Shown here: one piece after another, positions 18,587 to 28,831 of the stretch | Position numbering within the stretch: the first letter of the stretch is position 1 | Layout of the letters: the number at the start of each line of letters is the position of its first letter | Source: Litchfieldia alkalitelluris | GTDB lineage: Bacteria; Bacillota; Bacilli; Bacillales; Salisediminibacteriaceae | NCBI RefSeq assembly: GCF_002153425.1 | Contig: NZ_KZ119600.1 | Span: forward strand, 2,779,920 to 2,843,919 | Direction: 5' to 3' | DNA: 64,000 nt | Translations under genes and position numbers: made by a program | Notes under the pieces: model-generated | Database searches by the model: none | What the model was told of the DNA's origin: nothing | Seen by the model: the letters and a program-made list of their open reading frames with translations, nothing else

Positions 18587-19373
18587 TTGCGACACCCTCA
18601 TTTAACTTACTAACTAGTACTCTTTTCATTTCGTTTAACTGGCTATCTAGGCTAGCGTCTACCTGCCCGAAAGGGGTTTCAATAATGCAACTTGATTCAG
18701 ATAAAGTATTATCTGGGTATATATATAATTTGTTCGTATGGAGTGCCAGTTGTTTGAGCTCATCAAGATGTTGCAATGTTAATTCATACCAATGAGGGTT
18801 TACATAAATCCTAACTTCTTCTTGACCCCTAATTTCCATTACCGCTTCTCTTAATAAATGCACCCATGCTTCATTCGTTTCATTAAATGTATTTCCGATA
18901 ATTTTTTTTGCAAGCTTAATGGCTAATTCAAGCATTTCTTCTTCAGAATCTTCTATATGTTTATAGTAGTCTTCCTCAGCCTTTGCAACGATTTCTTTCG
19001 CCTTTTGAATGCAAGTTTCATAATCTTGTTGACCTTTGAGAAGGCCATCTTGGTAACCTCTTTCAGTTCCTGCCTCAAAAGCTTCAGCATATCGCTTTTC
19101 AGCCTCTTGTTCTATTTGAGCCTGGTACATTTCAATTTCCTCTTTCATAGACTCCACTTGGAACTTAGCTTCATCAATTAAAAGTTGTGCTTCCGCTTCT
19201 GCTTGCTTCATTAACTCCCCTCGTTCTACATAGTGAACTTGACGAGCTACTGAATGATCATTATCATTTACATCTCCATCATAAGTATTTGGAAAAACAA
19301 TCGATTTCACTTTTATTTCCTTGGAGCTAGGAGATGCTTGAATGGCGTTATTAGATTTAATCAATTTAGACAA
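18576..19373 (-). CDS. fliH: FliH, flagellar export ATPase regulator
   Basis: FliH binds and restrains FliI and tethers it to the C-ring. The protein (about 265 residues) has a charged coiled-coil centre rich in Glu/Ala/Gln, including glycine-spaced stretches (AFEAGTERGYQDGLLKGQQDYE), and a C-terminal domain (AIKLAKKIIGNTFNE...VMEIRGQEEVRIYVNP) typical of FliH/HrpE. The first ATG (19382) touches the Shine-Dalgarno GGAGGAG, so I choose the TTG at 19373, 9 bases away, giving LSKLIKSNN. This start overlaps the fliG stop. Confidence 0.88.
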   Translation of the reverse strand: MSKLIKSNNAIQASPSSKEIKVKSIVFPNTYDGDVNDNDHSVARQVHYVERGELMKQAEAEAQLLIDEAKFQVESMKEEIEMYQAQIEQEAEKRYAEAFEAGTERGYQDGLLKGQQDYETCIQKAKEIVAKAEEDYYKHIEDSEEEMLELAIKLAKKIIGNTFNETNEAWVHLLREAVMEIRGQEEVRIYVNPHWYELTLQHLDELKQLALHTNKLYIYPDNTLSESSCIIETPFGQVDASLDSQLNEMKRVLVSKLNEGVANEI

Positions 19374-20376
19374 TGATATCATCTCCTCCACCACGTGCAA
19401 TAACGATCTCACCAGCGTCCTCTAAACGGCGAATCACACCAACAATACGTGTTTGAGCTTCCTCCACATCTCGAAGTCTAACAGGGCCCATAAACTCCAT
19501 TTCATCTTTAAAGGTTTCGACCATCCTTTGACTCATATTATTAAAGACAGTCTCTTTTACCTCATCACTTGCAACTTTCAATGCAAGTTGTAAATCTTCG
19601 TTCTCTACATCACGTATAACTCTTTGAATAGAGCGATTGTCTAATGTAACAATATCCTCAAATACAAACATTCTCTTTTTGATCTCTTCCGCCAGCTCTG
19701 GGTCTTGTATTTCTAGTGCATCTAAAATCGTGCGTTCTGTGCTTCTATCTACACTATTTAATACTTCCACAACAGATTCAACACCACCAGCTTGCGTGTA
19801 ATCTTGGGTCACTGTAGCTGAGAGCTTCTGCTCTAATATACTTTCTACTTCATTTACTATTTCCGGTGAAGTACTATCCATTAAAGCAATTCTTCTAGCA
19901 ATATCAGCCTGTAATTCTTGCGGTAATTCAGATAGTATTTGACCTGCTTGCTCACTTTCCAAATAAGATAAAATTAATGCAATTGTTTGCGGGTGCTCAT
20001 TTTGAATAAAGTTTAATATCTGTGTCGGATCAGCTTTTCTAGCAAAGTCAAATGGCTTCACCTGTAAGGTCGAAGTGAGACGATTAATAATTTGCATAGC
20101 CTCATCTTCCCCTAGTGCCTTTTCTAAGACACTCTTTGCGTATCCAATACCACCTTGGGTTATATAGTCTTGTGCAAGAGCTAACTGATGAAATTGATCC
20201 AACACTTCTTCCTTCGTTTGATTATCGACCTTCCTCACACCAGCTATCTCAAGTGTAAGTTTCTCTATTTCCTCTTCTGATAAATGTTTATATACATTCG
20301 CTGAGACATCAGGTCCTAAAGAGATCAATAGTATCGCAACTTTCTCTCGGCCTGTTAGCTGCTTTTTTTTCGCCAT
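19366..20376 (-). CDS. fliG: FliG, flagellar motor switch protein
   Basis: FliG is the rotor protein that interacts with stators and generates torque. The 336-residue protein has the N-terminal FliF-binding domain (TGREKVAILLISLGPDVSANVY), a middle domain with the conserved EHPQTIALILSYL motif, and a C-terminal torque domain with the charged helix around FNNMSQRMVETFKDEMEFMGPVRLRDVE. Length is normal. ATG follows AAGGGGGGAG, 12 bases after the end of fliF. Confidence 0.97.
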   Translation of the reverse strand: MAKKKQLTGREKVAILLISLGPDVSANVYKHLSEEEIEKLTLEIAGVRKVDNQTKEEVLDQFHQLALAQDYITQGGIGYAKSVLEKALGEDEAMQIINRLTSTLQVKPFDFARKADPTQILNFIQNEHPQTIALILSYLESEQAGQILSELPQELQADIARRIALMDSTSPEIVNEVESILEQKLSATVTQDYTQAGGVESVVEVLNSVDRSTERTILDALEIQDPELAEEIKKRMFVFEDIVTLDNRSIQRVIRDVENEDLQLALKVASDEVKETVFNNMSQRMVETFKDEMEFMGPVRLRDVEEAQTRIVGVIRRLEDAGEIVIARGGGDDIIV

Positions 20377-20388
20377 TGTTCTCCCCCC

Positions 20389-21982
20389 TTAGTCTTCAGA
20401 AAGCCACGTGCGAACTAGTTTTGAAAACTCATCTGGTTTTTCCTTCGCCAGTTTTTCCAACTGTTTCCTACGTACTTTTTCTTCTGAATCTTTTTCTTCC
20501 ATCATCGTTAAATCTTGAATTTCTTCCTGTTCAATAGTTTCCTCTTCAATCGTTTCCTCTACAGTCCTTCTTCCTTTTCGTATCAGTAAGAACAATAGTA
20601 AAATGATTAAGACAACTAATCCTCCTACAATGTAATACCATAATGGAGTACCAGCCTCTTCAGGTATTTCTAATTCCACTTTTCCAAGAAACTGTGATTG
20701 TGATACAAATATTCGTTCATTAATATCTTGCTGCTCCCAATTCGCAGTGTACTCTTGATCAATGGAAGTACGAACAATTTGACCAAGAATTTGCTGAATA
20801 TCATCTAGTCTTTCAGCGGGTAATGAAGCTGGGTTTTCAGGATCCGGAGGTTCAACCATCACTTGTATTCCAATGTCTCTTATCTTATAAGGACTTTCAA
20901 CAATTTCACGTTGAATTCGGTTCACATCATTATTAATTCTTTCTTCCATCCGTTCATAATCCCCAGAACCAGTTACACCAGCTCCAGGATATCCAGGAAT
21001 ATCAGTTTCTCCAGTCCCTGGAATACCACCTTCAGGAACGTCTTCCCCAGTGTATGTCTCTGTGATTCGCTCCACACTAACAGCAATTCCAGACATGTTC
21101 TCTTCATTGACAGGAGTTACAAGTTGTTCCTGTCTATTTTCCTGTGTGAAGTCTAAATCTGTACTAACAGTTACTAGCACCTTGTCAGGCCCCATTAACG
21201 TCCCTAACATTTGTTGTACTTGCCTTTGTATATCCTTTTCTATGTCTCTTTGAATATTTCGCTGCTGCTCATACATGGAAAAGGTAGTATTTACCTCAGC
21301 TTGATCGTCAAATAGTTCCATGTATCTCGACATTTGGTCCATTATTACAATATTTTCTACAGGTAAATTCGGTACACTTCTTGATGCTAGGTGATAAAGT
21401 GCCCTAATTTGCTCTTGATCCAACCTGTAACCAGTTTGAAGATTCAAAGTAATTGCTGCAGTTGCTTCCTGCCCTTGATCTGACAACCAAATACTTTCTT
21501 CAGGAAGTGTAATCATTACATGTGCTGCATTTATTCCATCTATACTTCGGAAAAGATCCTCTAGCGATGTTTGGATCGCTGCTCGTTCTAGAAGGCTAAA
21601 TTCATTATCCGTTGTACCAAACCCCATACTATCCCTAAATGTACCGTAATCGATCCTTCCACTATTAGGTACTCCTTCTGCTGCTAAACTCACCTTTAAG
21701 TCATTCACATGATTGTGAGGAACAAGGATTGTCGTACCATTATCAGCAATTTCAGAAGGAACTCCCCTCGAATCGAGAACTTCCTTTATTTCCCCAGTTT
21801 CTTGTATCGTCAAATTGGAATACAGTGGGACATATGTTGTTCGAGTCCCAAACCACATGAACGTCAGGGTTAACAAAAGGATTATGATGACAGAAGAAAT
21901 TATTAATTGTTTCTCCTTTTTCGATCTCCCTTGCCAGAACTCGGTTGTTGTTTTTTTTTAGGCCTGCCATTTTTTCGTTCAT
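20389..21982 (-). CDS. fliF: FliF, MS-ring protein (reading frame interrupted at an A9 tract)
   Basis: FliF forms the MS ring on which the flagellum is built. The main frame encodes all conserved parts: an N-terminal membrane segment (IISSVIIILLLTLTFMW), periplasmic ring domains (VPLYSNLTIQETGEIKEVL onward), and a second membrane segment near residues 445-465 before the cytoplasmic FliG-binding tail (FSKLVRTWLSED). No good in-frame start exists: the ATG with GGAGG upstream (21982) reads MNEKMAGLKK and then leaves the FliF frame within nine A residues (21951-21959). Removing one A joins MNEKMAGLKK to TTTEFWQGRSKKEKQ and restores a normal 530-residue protein. This is either a sequencing error or a real slippage or mutation site. 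Confidence 0.9.
21951..21959 (-). repeat. A9 homopolymer breaking the fliF frame
   Basis: Nine consecutive A residues on the coding strand sit at codons 8-10 of fliF. With nine, the ATG-initiated frame runs on for about 76 codons of non-FliF sequence; with eight, it fuses cleanly to the FliF sequence. Tracts of this length are prone to polymerase slippage and to base-calling errors. Confidence 0.9.
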
Positions 21983-22085
21983 GATTCCTCCAACTAATTC
22001 CAAAAAGATTTGTATAAGACAAAAAAATAATTAAAAATATACTCAAAAAATGAAATATACATCCGATAAATATATTAGAGCAAAA

Positions 22086-22397
22086 TTAAACTTGCATTCT
22101 CATGACTTCTTGATAAGCTTCAATGACTTTATTTCTAATTTCAACAGTGGTTTGGAGTGTAATACTCGCTTGCTGTGCAGTAATCATTACATCGTGCAGG
22201 TCAACATTTTCTCCCCTAACAACTTTTTCAGTCATTTTCTGAGAATTTACTTGTGATTGATTTACATTTGTAATCGCTTCATTTAACCAGTTTTTAAAAG
22301 AAGTCTGCGCTTCATGTGGAGTTAACTTGTTTCCAAGATTTTGCGGCTTCATGATTGATTGTAATTGCTGCATATTTTGTAATTTGTTAATTTCCAT
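22086..22397 (-). CDS. fliE: FliE, flagellar hook-basal body junction protein
   Basis: FliE connects the MS ring and rod and is an early export substrate. The 103-residue protein shows the family pattern in FKNWLNEAITNVNQSQVNSQ and the C-terminal block DLHDVMITAQQASITLQTTVEIRNKVIEAYQEVMRMQV (residues about 65-103). ATG follows a GGAGGG with slightly long spacing. A roughly 100-base spacer separates it from fliF, longer than other spacers in this part of the operon; I see no gene in it. Confidence 0.94.
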   Translation of the reverse strand: MEINKLQNMQQLQSIMKPQNLGNKLTPHEAQTSFKNWLNEAITNVNQSQVNSQKMTEKVVRGENVDLHDVMITAQQASITLQTTVEIRNKVIEAYQEVMRMQV

Positions 22398-22421
22398 TAA
22401 TTATGACCCTCCACCTTAAAA

Positions 22422-22874
22422 TTATCTACCGATTTCTAATGCCTTTAACAACATGTTTTTATGGGCATCAAATGTTGTCACATTCGCTTCGTATGATCTT
22501 GTAGTGCTCATCAAATCAACCATTTCCTTTAAAGGGTCCACATTAGGCATGGAAACATAACCATCTTCATTTGCATCAGGATGGTCAGGTTGAAAAACTA
22601 ATTTAAATGGTGTTTGATCTTCAGCGATTTGACTTATTTTTACTCCCGAACCACTGGTGGAGTTATTACCCATAGCCCGTTGTAAATGGGAAGAAAATGC
22701 AGATCCATTTGGTTCCATCACTACCATCTTCCTTCGGTAAGGTTGCCACTCGCCCTCTACCATTCTACCTCGTGTCGTTTCTGCATTTGCCATATTGGAG
22801 GAAATGACATCCATTCTAAGTCGTTGGGCTGTCAATGCAGAAGCTGTTATATTCATACCATTAAATATTGACAT
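22422..22874 (-). CDS. flgC: FlgC, flagellar proximal rod protein
   Basis: FlgC is a proximal rod subunit. The 150-residue protein has the N-terminal rod signature (FNGMNITASALTAQRLRMDVISSNMANAETTRG, residues 3-35) and the C-terminal motif VDPLKEMVDLMSTTRSYEANVTTFDAHKNMLLKALEIGR. I use ATG 22874; a TTG one codon earlier is also possible. The ribosome binding site GGGAGG overlaps the flgB stop codon. Confidence 0.95.
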   Translation of the reverse strand: MSIFNGMNITASALTAQRLRMDVISSNMANAETTRGRMVEGEWQPYRRKMVVMEPNGSAFSSHLQRAMGNNSTSGSGVKISQIAEDQTPFKLVFQPDHPDANEDGYVSMPNVDPLKEMVDLMSTTRSYEANVTTFDAHKNMLLKALEIGR

Positions 22875-22880
22875 CAACCA

Positions 22881-23285
22881 TTACCTCCCTTGTCCTAATA
22901 CTGTACGAATACTATTGAATCTTCCATTCATTCGATCAATCAATGTATTGTAATATATTTGATTCTGGGCCAAATCGGCCATCTCTATATCAATATCCAC
23001 ATTATTTCCGTTATGGTTCATTTGTGTATTAGATCTCTCTACGACTCGAGCACTAGGGATATTGTCACTCCCACCAAATTCAAAATGCCGTGAATCAGTA
23101 CGAAATGATTGCAATCTATGTGCATCACTAGCACGTTCCAATTCATGGGCAAAAACTGTTTTTTTGGCTTTGTAGTTTGGAGTATCTGCGTTTGCAATAT
23201 TGTTAGCAATTGTCTTTTGTCGGGTCATTGCTGATGACATAGCTGTTTGTAATAAAGCATTCGTAGAATTATTAATTAAGTTCAT
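22881..23285 (-). CDS. flgB: FlgB, flagellar proximal rod protein
   Basis: FlgB is a proximal rod subunit and the first gene of the fla/che operon. The 134-residue protein has the pattern LLQTAMSSAMTRQKTIANNIANADTPNYKAKKTVF near the N-terminus and a C-terminal MADLAQNQIYYNTLIDRMNGRFNSIRTVLG. I start it at ATG 23285, close behind GGGAGTGGGAG. A longer frame to 23357 lacks conservation. Upstream lies a promoter-bearing spacer and then codY, as in B. subtilis. Confidence 0.94.
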   Translation of the reverse strand: MNLINNSTNALLQTAMSSAMTRQKTIANNIANADTPNYKAKKTVFAHELERASDAHRLQSFRTDSRHFEFGGSDNIPSARVVERSNTQMNHNGNNVDIDIEMADLAQNQIYYNTLIDRMNGRFNSIRTVLGQGR

Positions 23286-23426
23286 TTGAACTCCCACTCC
23301 CTCACTCCAAGCTTTCAATACTTGGATAATATTTGTATATGTACCATAATACGCCAATAAAAACCTATTATTCTAGTAAATTCTATGACTTTCTACAAAA
23401 ATCGAGTTATTAACTACAAATTGTAT

Positions 23427-23454
23427 TTTATATCAATATGCAAGACTTGTCTAA
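23427..23454 (-). promoter_or_regulatory. Candidate SigA promoter of the fla/che operon
   Basis: In the 371-base codY-flgB spacer, TTAGAC (23449-23454) and TATAAA (23427-23432) are separated by 16 bases and point toward flgB. This fits a vegetative promoter for the operon. I saw no convincing SigD-type site or clear CodY box nearby. Confidence 0.45.
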
Positions 23455-23524
23455 CAGTCTTTGAAATTAAATGAGTTCAATATAAAAGACCTAGTCCCGT
23501 TTATGAGGATAGTCACGTATACAT

Positions 23525-23567
23525 AAAAAAAGAAAGTACCAGGTACATGAGTACATGATACTTTCTT
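23525..23567 (-). terminator. Rho-independent terminator after codY
   Basis: AAGAAAGTA (23530-23538) pairs with TACTTTCTT (23559-23567), with a GTAC-rich loop. On the minus strand the hairpin is followed by a run of seven T. It ends the xerC-hslV-hslU-codY transcript and separates it from the fla/che promoter. Confidence 0.8.
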
Positions 23568-23656
23568 GATATGTTTAGTAAATATCGTATAGAGCTTTGG
23601 TAATTAATAATCACCAATCTATGTTGGTTATTATACTAATTATTTGATGAAATTAA

Positions 23657-24433
23657 TTAATTTTTCATTTTGTCTAATTCTACTAAGAATTTATTATTCA
23701 GTACTTTTATATAAGTACCTTTCATTCCTAACGAACGTGACTCAATTACTCCTGCACTTTCTAATTTTCTAAGTGCGTTAACGATTACAGAACGAGTGAT
23801 TCCTACTCTGTCAGCAATCTTACTAGCTACTAGAAGCCCTTCATTCCCGTCTAATTCCTCAAATATATGCTCTACTGCCTCTAATTCACTATAAGAAAGT
23901 GAACTAATAGCCATTTGCACTACCGCTTTGCTGCGTGCTTCTTGCTCAATCTCTTCTGTCTTTTCATGTAAAATTTCCATTCCAACTACAGTAGAACCAT
24001 ATTCAGCTAACAATAGGTCATCATTATCAAATGAACGTTCAAGACGAGCTAAAATTAATGTTCCTAATCTCTGACCACCACCAGTGATAGGTACAACAGT
24101 TGTTAGTCCTTTTGCAAATAAATCTTTATTTTCTACAGGAAAGGCAGTGAACTCACTGTTAATATCTAAATTAGACGATGTTTCATCAAGTTTAAAAAGA
24201 CCTTGTGTATATTCCTCTGGGAACTGTCTTTCTTCTAGCATTTGCTTCATTCGAGGGTTTTCAATTTCCTGTTTTATTGAATAACCCAATAATTTCCCAC
24301 GACGACTAACAATAAATACATTCGCTTCGATTACATCTCGAAGGGTTTCTGCCATATCCTTAAAGTTTACTGATTGACCAGCACTCGTTTGAAGCAATTC
24401 ATTAATTTTTCTTGTTTTTGATAATAAATCCAT
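23657..24433 (-). CDS. codY: CodY, GTP- and branched-chain-amino-acid-sensing global regulator
   Basis: CodY represses stationary-phase, amino-acid and, in B. subtilis, motility genes when GTP and branched-chain amino acids are plentiful. The 258-residue protein has the N-terminal GAF effector domain ([15 protein letters not shown] onward) and the C-terminal winged helix-turn-helix [26 protein letters not shown] (about residues 203-228). Length is standard. It is the last gene of the xerC-hslV-hslU-codY group and lies just upstream of fla/che. Confidence 0.97.
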   Translation of the reverse strand: MDLLSKTRKINELLQTSAGQSVNFKDMAETLRDVIEANVFIVSRRGKLLGYSIKQEIENPRMKQMLEERQFPEEYTQGLFKLDETSSNLDINSEFTAFPVENKDLFAKGLTTVVPITGGGQRLGTLILARLERSFDNDDLLLAEYGSTVVGMEILHEKTEEIEQEARSKAVVQMAISSLSYSELEAVEHIFEELDGNEGLLVASKIADRVGITRSVIVNALRKLESAGVIESRSLGMKGTYIKVLNNKFLVELDKMKN

Positions 24434-24450
24434 TTCTTCTCCTCCAATAG

Positions 24451-25851
24451 TTATAAAATGTACTGACTTAAATCGCGATTCTTAACTACATTTTGTAGCT
24501 TATCCTCAACATACTCATCTGTGATTACTATTTCTTCCATTGTTATTTCTGATGCTTCGAATGAAAGATCTTCTAATAGCTTTTCTAAAATCGTATGGAG
24601 TCTGCGCGCACCGATATTTTCAGTTTCATCATTTACTTCCGTAGCGATTTTAGCTATTTTATGAATAGCATCGTCAGAAAATTTCAATTTTATTCCTTCT
24701 GTTTCTAATAATGCTTGATATTGTTTCGTTAATGCATTATTTGGGTCAACCAATATTCGTATAAAATCATCCACTGTTAAGCTAGATAGCTCAACACGAA
24801 TTGGAAATCTCCCCTGCAATTCTGGAATTAAATCAGAAGGTTTTGAAAAGTGAAAAGCCCCTGCTGCAACAAATAGTACATGATCCGTCTTCACTGGTCC
24901 GTACTTTGTCATTACCGTTGATCCTTCGACAATTGGTAGAATATCTCGTTGGACACCTTCCCTCGAAACATCGGCAGACTGTTGCTGACTTTTTCCGGCA
25001 ACCTTATCAATCTCGTCAATAAAAATGATTCCCAATTGTTCAGCTTTTGAAACTGCATCTTGTGTGACTTCATCCATATCGATCAATTTTTGTGCCTCAT
25101 CATCAGTTAGGACTTTACGCGCTTCCTTTACGGCCATCTTCCTTCGTTTTTTACGTTTTGGTACCATGCTTCCAAGCATATCTTGCATGTTCATTCCCAT
25201 TTGGTCCATTCCTGCACCTTGAAACATATCAAAAAAGTTCCCTTGTTGTTGTTCATCTACCTCAATAGTAACCAAGGTATCTTCTAATTCACCCATCGCC
25301 AATTGATGGCTAATACGTTTTCTACGATCACGGACTGACTCTTCTTCTACAGTGTCCTCCTGGTCAGGCTGTTCTCCTTGGGAACCTTGGAATAACATCT
25401 CCAATGGGTTACGATAGGACGTTTCCTTTTTCTTAGCAGGCACCAACAATTCAACAAGTCTTTGATTTGCATTTTCTTCTGCCTGTTTTTTTACTTTTTG
25501 CATTTTTTCTTCTTTTACAAGACGGATAGATGTCTCCACTAAATCCCTAACCATCGATTCCACATCGCGACCTACATAACCAACCTCAGTAAACTTAGTA
25601 GCTTCCACTTTCACAAAGGGCGCACCTACTAATTTAGCAAGGCGTCGTGCTAGTTCAGTCTTACCAACACCAGTGGGACCGATCATAAGAATATTTTTCG
25701 GAGTGATTTCTTCTCTCATCGTTTCTTCTAATTGGTTTCTACGATATCGATTCCGAAGGGCTACTGCCACTGACTTTTTCGCTTTATCTTGACCAACAAT
25801 ATATTGATCTAGCTTTTCAACTATTTGTCGTGGAGTTAATTTTTCACTCAT
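24451..25851 (-). CDS. hslU: HslU (ClpY), AAA+ unfoldase of the HslUV protease
   Basis: HslU unfolds substrates and feeds them to the HslV peptidase. The 466-residue protein begins [22 protein letters not shown] and has Walker [16 protein letters not shown], the pore motif region GYVGRDVES, a charged I-domain (about residues 115-240), Walker [11 protein letters not shown] and the C-terminal tail SQYIL that activates HslV. ATG has a normal ribosome binding site, 44 bases after hslV. Confidence 0.97.
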   Translation of the reverse strand: MSEKLTPRQIVEKLDQYIVGQDKAKKSVAVALRNRYRRNQLEETMREEITPKNILMIGPTGVGKTELARRLAKLVGAPFVKVEATKFTEVGYVGRDVESMVRDLVETSIRLVKEEKMQKVKKQAEENANQRLVELLVPAKKKETSYRNPLEMLFQGSQGEQPDQEDTVEEESVRDRRKRISHQLAMGELEDTLVTIEVDEQQQGNFFDMFQGAGMDQMGMNMQDMLGSMVPKRKKRRKMAVKEARKVLTDDEAQKLIDMDEVTQDAVSKAEQLGIIFIDEIDKVAGKSQQQSADVSREGVQRDILPIVEGSTVMTKYGPVKTDHVLFVAAGAFHFSKPSDLIPELQGRFPIRVELSSLTVDDFIRILVDPNNALTKQYQALLETEGIKLKFSDDAIHKIAKIATEVNDETENIGARRLHTILEKLLEDLSFEASEITMEEIVITDEYVEDKLQNVVKNRDLSQYIL

Positions 25852-25895
25852 CTAAATTCCTCCCTTATACTTGCTAACTAAGGCACCATTTCTCT

Positions 25896-26435
25896 TTACA
25901 ATTCTTCAACGATAATTTGGTCATTCGTATAAACACATATATCAGCAGCAGTCTTTAACGCTTCATATGCAATATCTTTCGCGGAAAGATCACTACCATA
26001 TTTCTTTAAAGCTCTACCAGCGGCAAGAGCATAGTTGCCACCTGAACCTATCGCTAAAATCCCATCATCAGGTTCTATTACTTCTCCAGTACCGGCTATG
26101 AGATATAAATTAGATTGATCCATTACAATAAGCATAGCCTCAAGTTTTCTTAATACTCTGTCACTACGCCAGTCTTTTGCAAGTTCAACGGCAGCCCTTT
26201 GTAGATTACCCCCGAACTCTTCCAGCTTCTGCTCGAACTTTTCGTATAATGTAAATGCATCAGCAACTGATCCGGCAAAACCAGCAATTACTTTCCCACG
26301 ATATAACTTACGTACCTTCTTTGCAGTGTGTTTCATCACAACTGCATTACCAAAGGTTACTTGGCCATCCCCTGCCATTGCGCAATTCCCTTTATGTTTT
26401 ACAGCGAATATAGTCGTACCGCGAATCTGCTCCAT
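25896..26435 (-). CDS. hslV: HslV (ClpQ), peptidase subunit of the HslUV protease
   Basis: HslV is the proteasome-beta-like peptidase that pairs with HslU. The 179-residue protein reads [16 protein letters not shown], then the conserved [27 protein letters not shown] region and [14 protein letters not shown]. The ATG at 26435 is 5 bases after AAAGGAGGATA; a TTG six codons earlier would cover the ribosome binding site. Five residues stand between Met1 and the TTIFAV block that carries the catalytic threonine in E. coli HslV, so nucleophile exposure must involve processing or a different residue. Confidence 0.94.
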   Translation of the reverse strand: MEQIRGTTIFAVKHKGNCAMAGDGQVTFGNAVVMKHTAKKVRKLYRGKVIAGFAGSVADAFTLYEKFEQKLEEFGGNLQRAAVELAKDWRSDRVLRKLEAMLIVMDQSNLYLIAGTGEVIEPDDGILAIGSGGNYALAAGRALKKYGSDLSAKDIAYEALKTAADICVYTNDQIIVEEL

Positions 26436-26449
26436 AGTATCCTCCTTTA

Positions 26450-27337
26450 TCAAGCTCTCGGATGTGATGATCTATAAACTTCAGTCAAACGATCCTTTGT
26501 ACCATGCGCATATCTTTGTGTAGAAGAAGAGGTGCTGTGCCCTAAAAGTTCTTGAACTGTTCGGAAATCAGCCCCTTCATTTAACATATGTGTAGCAAAG
26601 GTATGTCTTATGACATCTGGACTAATTTTCATGATATTAGAGGTATTTTCCATCAACTTACTCAATACCACTCTAACACCCCTGTCAGTAATTCTCCCAC
26701 CACGATAGTTAAGAAATAATGCTTTTTCACTTGATATTCTTTGTAAAATCTTTGGTCTTCCATTAGTTAAATAATTCTCTAATGCTTCCATTGCTAAACT
26801 GCCAACTGGTACATACCTTTCTCTTCTACCTTTTCCATTAACATGTATTGTACCAATATCCTTATCATAGTCACTTATGTTCAGATCTACACATTCACTA
26901 ACACGAATGCCCGTTGCGTATAACAGTTCGATTAGAGCCAAGTTCCTTTTCCCTAATGCTTCTGTAGTATCAATTGAATCAAATAGAGAATTGATTTCCT
27001 TTTCGGCAAAAACAGGGGGCGAGCCCTTTCTACTGTTTGAAACCGCAATCATGTTAAAGGGGTTTTGAGAAACCGCTCCTTCTTTCAATAAATATTTATA
27101 GAAAGACCGTAAAGCTGACACTCTTCTCGCAATTGACTTTCTTGAATAGGCGCGATAAATGAGATCATTCAAATACTCTCGTACTTCTGTGTATGTATGC
27201 TCAACATTAGTTGTACGGCTTTCAAAAAAATAGTAAAAGTCATTAATATCTCTTTGATAATTTTTAATTGTGTGGACTGATACACCTTTTTCAATTTGCA
27301 GATATTGTATAAACTGTTTAACCCACTCCTGGTTCAT
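26450..27337 (-). CDS. xerC: XerC (CodV), site-specific tyrosine recombinase
   Basis: XerC resolves chromosome dimers at dif together with XerD. The 295-residue protein has an N-terminal SAM-like DNA-binding domain (about residues 1-90) and a catalytic domain with the conserved R in ATGIRVSE, the HxxR box in [27 protein letters not shown] and the nucleophilic Tyr in STQRYAH. Length and context (upstream of hslV) match B. subtilis CodV. ATG follows AAAGG with moderate spacing. Confidence 0.95.
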   Translation of the reverse strand: MNQEWVKQFIQYLQIEKGVSVHTIKNYQRDINDFYYFFESRTTNVEHTYTEVREYLNDLIYRAYSRKSIARRVSALRSFYKYLLKEGAVSQNPFNMIAVSNSRKGSPPVFAEKEINSLFDSIDTTEALGKRNLALIELLYATGIRVSECVDLNISDYDKDIGTIHVNGKGRRERYVPVGSLAMEALENYLTNGRPKILQRISSEKALFLNYRGGRITDRGVRVVLSKLMENTSNIMKISPDVIRHTFATHMLNEGADFRTVQELLGHSTSSSTQRYAHGTKDRLTEVYRSSHPRA

Positions 27338-27410
27338 TTATACCCAAACCTTTATTCATTTTTAAAAGCTACTAAATAGTAACACAATTTAGTAGCCCTT
27401 TCAATAAAGT

Positions 27411-28715
27411 TTACAATTTTTTCACAAAATTCTGAATTGTTCCCAATGCACGTTCAGCATGCTGTTCGTTTCTTTCTTTCTTGTTCCTAATCCTTTTTTC
27501 AAAAGGAGGTAATAAGCCGAAGTTAGCATTGATCGGTTGAAAGTTATCAGGATTTGCAGTAGTAATATAATGAGCCATTGCCCCAATAACTGTTTCCTCT
27601 GGGAATGTAACTGTATCTTGTCCACTAACAAATCTTGCTGCATTAATTCCTGCAACTAATCCAGCAGCGGCAGATTCCACGTATCCTTCAACTCCAGTCA
27701 TTTGACCGGCAAAGAATAAATCGTCACGATGCTTATATTGATAAGTTGCATTCAGCAGGTTAGGAGAGTTTATGAAAGTGTTTCTATGCATCACACCGTA
27801 CCTAACGATTTCAGCATTTTCAAGCCCAGGAATTAATTGAATAACCTCTTTTTGTGGACCCCACTTCATATGTGTCTGAAAACCAACAATATTATATAGC
27901 GTACCAGAACTATTGTCCTGACGCAATTGAACCACTGCAAATGGACGCTTATCTGTTTTTGGATCTTCCAGCCCAACTGGTTTTAATGGTCCAAACAGCA
28001 TTGTTTTACGTCCCCGCTTTGCCATCACCTCGATCGGCATACACCCTTCAAAGAACATCTCTTTTTCAAATTCTTTTACAGGTACAGTTTCCGCCTCTAT
28101 TAATGCATTGTAAAAGCGATCAAATTCCTCTTCCGTCATAGGACAATTTAAGTATGCTGCTTCCCCTTTATCATAACGGGATTTTAAATACACCTTTTCA
28201 CGATCAATGGAGTCAGTTTCTATTATTGGCGCAGCAGCATCGTAAAAGTATAAGTATTCTTCACCTGTCAATGCCTTCAATTCATTGGAAAGACTTTCAG
28301 ATGTTAGGGGACCTGTAGCAATGATAGTAGGTCCTTCAGGTATTCCAGTCACTTCTTCACTAAATACAGTAACAAGTTCATGATTTTTTACGGATTCAGT
28401 AACATGGGCTGCGAATTCATGGCGATCCACTGCAAGGGCACCTCCTGCAGGAACTTTACAATGATCTGCCGATTGTATAATTACTGAATCTAGCTTTCTC
28501 ATCTCTTCCTTAAGTACACCTACAGCATTTGTAAGTGTATCAGCTCTTAAAGAGTTACTGCAGACAAGCTCTGCAAATTTATCTGTATGATGAGCAGGTG
28601 TTTGCTTTTTAGGTCTCATCTCATAAAGGTGAACTGGAATGCCCCTTTTCGCTAGCTGCCATGCGGCTTCACTCCCTGCCAATCCGGCACCAATGACATT
28701 TACATGTTGTTTCAC
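27411..28715 (-). CDS. trmFO: TrmFO (Gid), folate/FAD-dependent tRNA U54 methyltransferase
   Basis: TrmFO forms ribothymidine at position 54 of tRNA using methylenetetrahydrofolate and FAD. The 434-residue protein starts with the dinucleotide-binding motif [21 protein letters not shown] and carries the conserved block [11 protein letters not shown] with the catalytic cysteine, and [14 protein letters not shown] later. GTG is the start codon behind AGGAGGATTCATTT. It lies between topA and xerC, as in B. subtilis. Confidence 0.96.
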   Translation of the reverse strand: MKQHVNVIGAGLAGSEAAWQLAKRGIPVHLYEMRPKKQTPAHHTDKFAELVCSNSLRADTLTNAVGVLKEEMRKLDSVIIQSADHCKVPAGGALAVDRHEFAAHVTESVKNHELVTVFSEEVTGIPEGPTIIATGPLTSESLSNELKALTGEEYLYFYDAAAPIIETDSIDREKVYLKSRYDKGEAAYLNCPMTEEEFDRFYNALIEAETVPVKEFEKEMFFEGCMPIEVMAKRGRKTMLFGPLKPVGLEDPKTDKRPFAVVQLRQDNSSGTLYNIVGFQTHMKWGPQKEVIQLIPGLENAEIVRYGVMHRNTFINSPNLLNATYQYKHRDDLFFAGQMTGVEGYVESAAAGLVAGINAARFVSGQDTVTFPEETVIGAMAHYITTANPDNFQPINANFGLLPPFEKRIRNKKERNEQHAERALGTIQNFVKKL

Positions 28716-28831
28716 AAATGAATCCTCCTATCAAGAAAGGCTTCAGCCAAGCGTACTGCTTTAGAAGCTCAAATCGTTAGAATATTTTTCTCTAAAAACT
28801 TCAATAAAGTTTAAAGAGCCAATGATATAGA

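Noticed and set aside
21752-22003. 83-residue minus-strand frame starting near the fliF start
   Set aside because: It is the unshifted continuation of the fliF start past the A9 tract. Beyond the tract it has no recognisable pattern, and the real FliF sequence is in the other frame.
23286-23524. CodY-binding box in front of fla/che
   Set aside because: CodY regulates this operon in B. subtilis, but the best match to the AATTTTCWGAAAATT consensus here is too poor to report.
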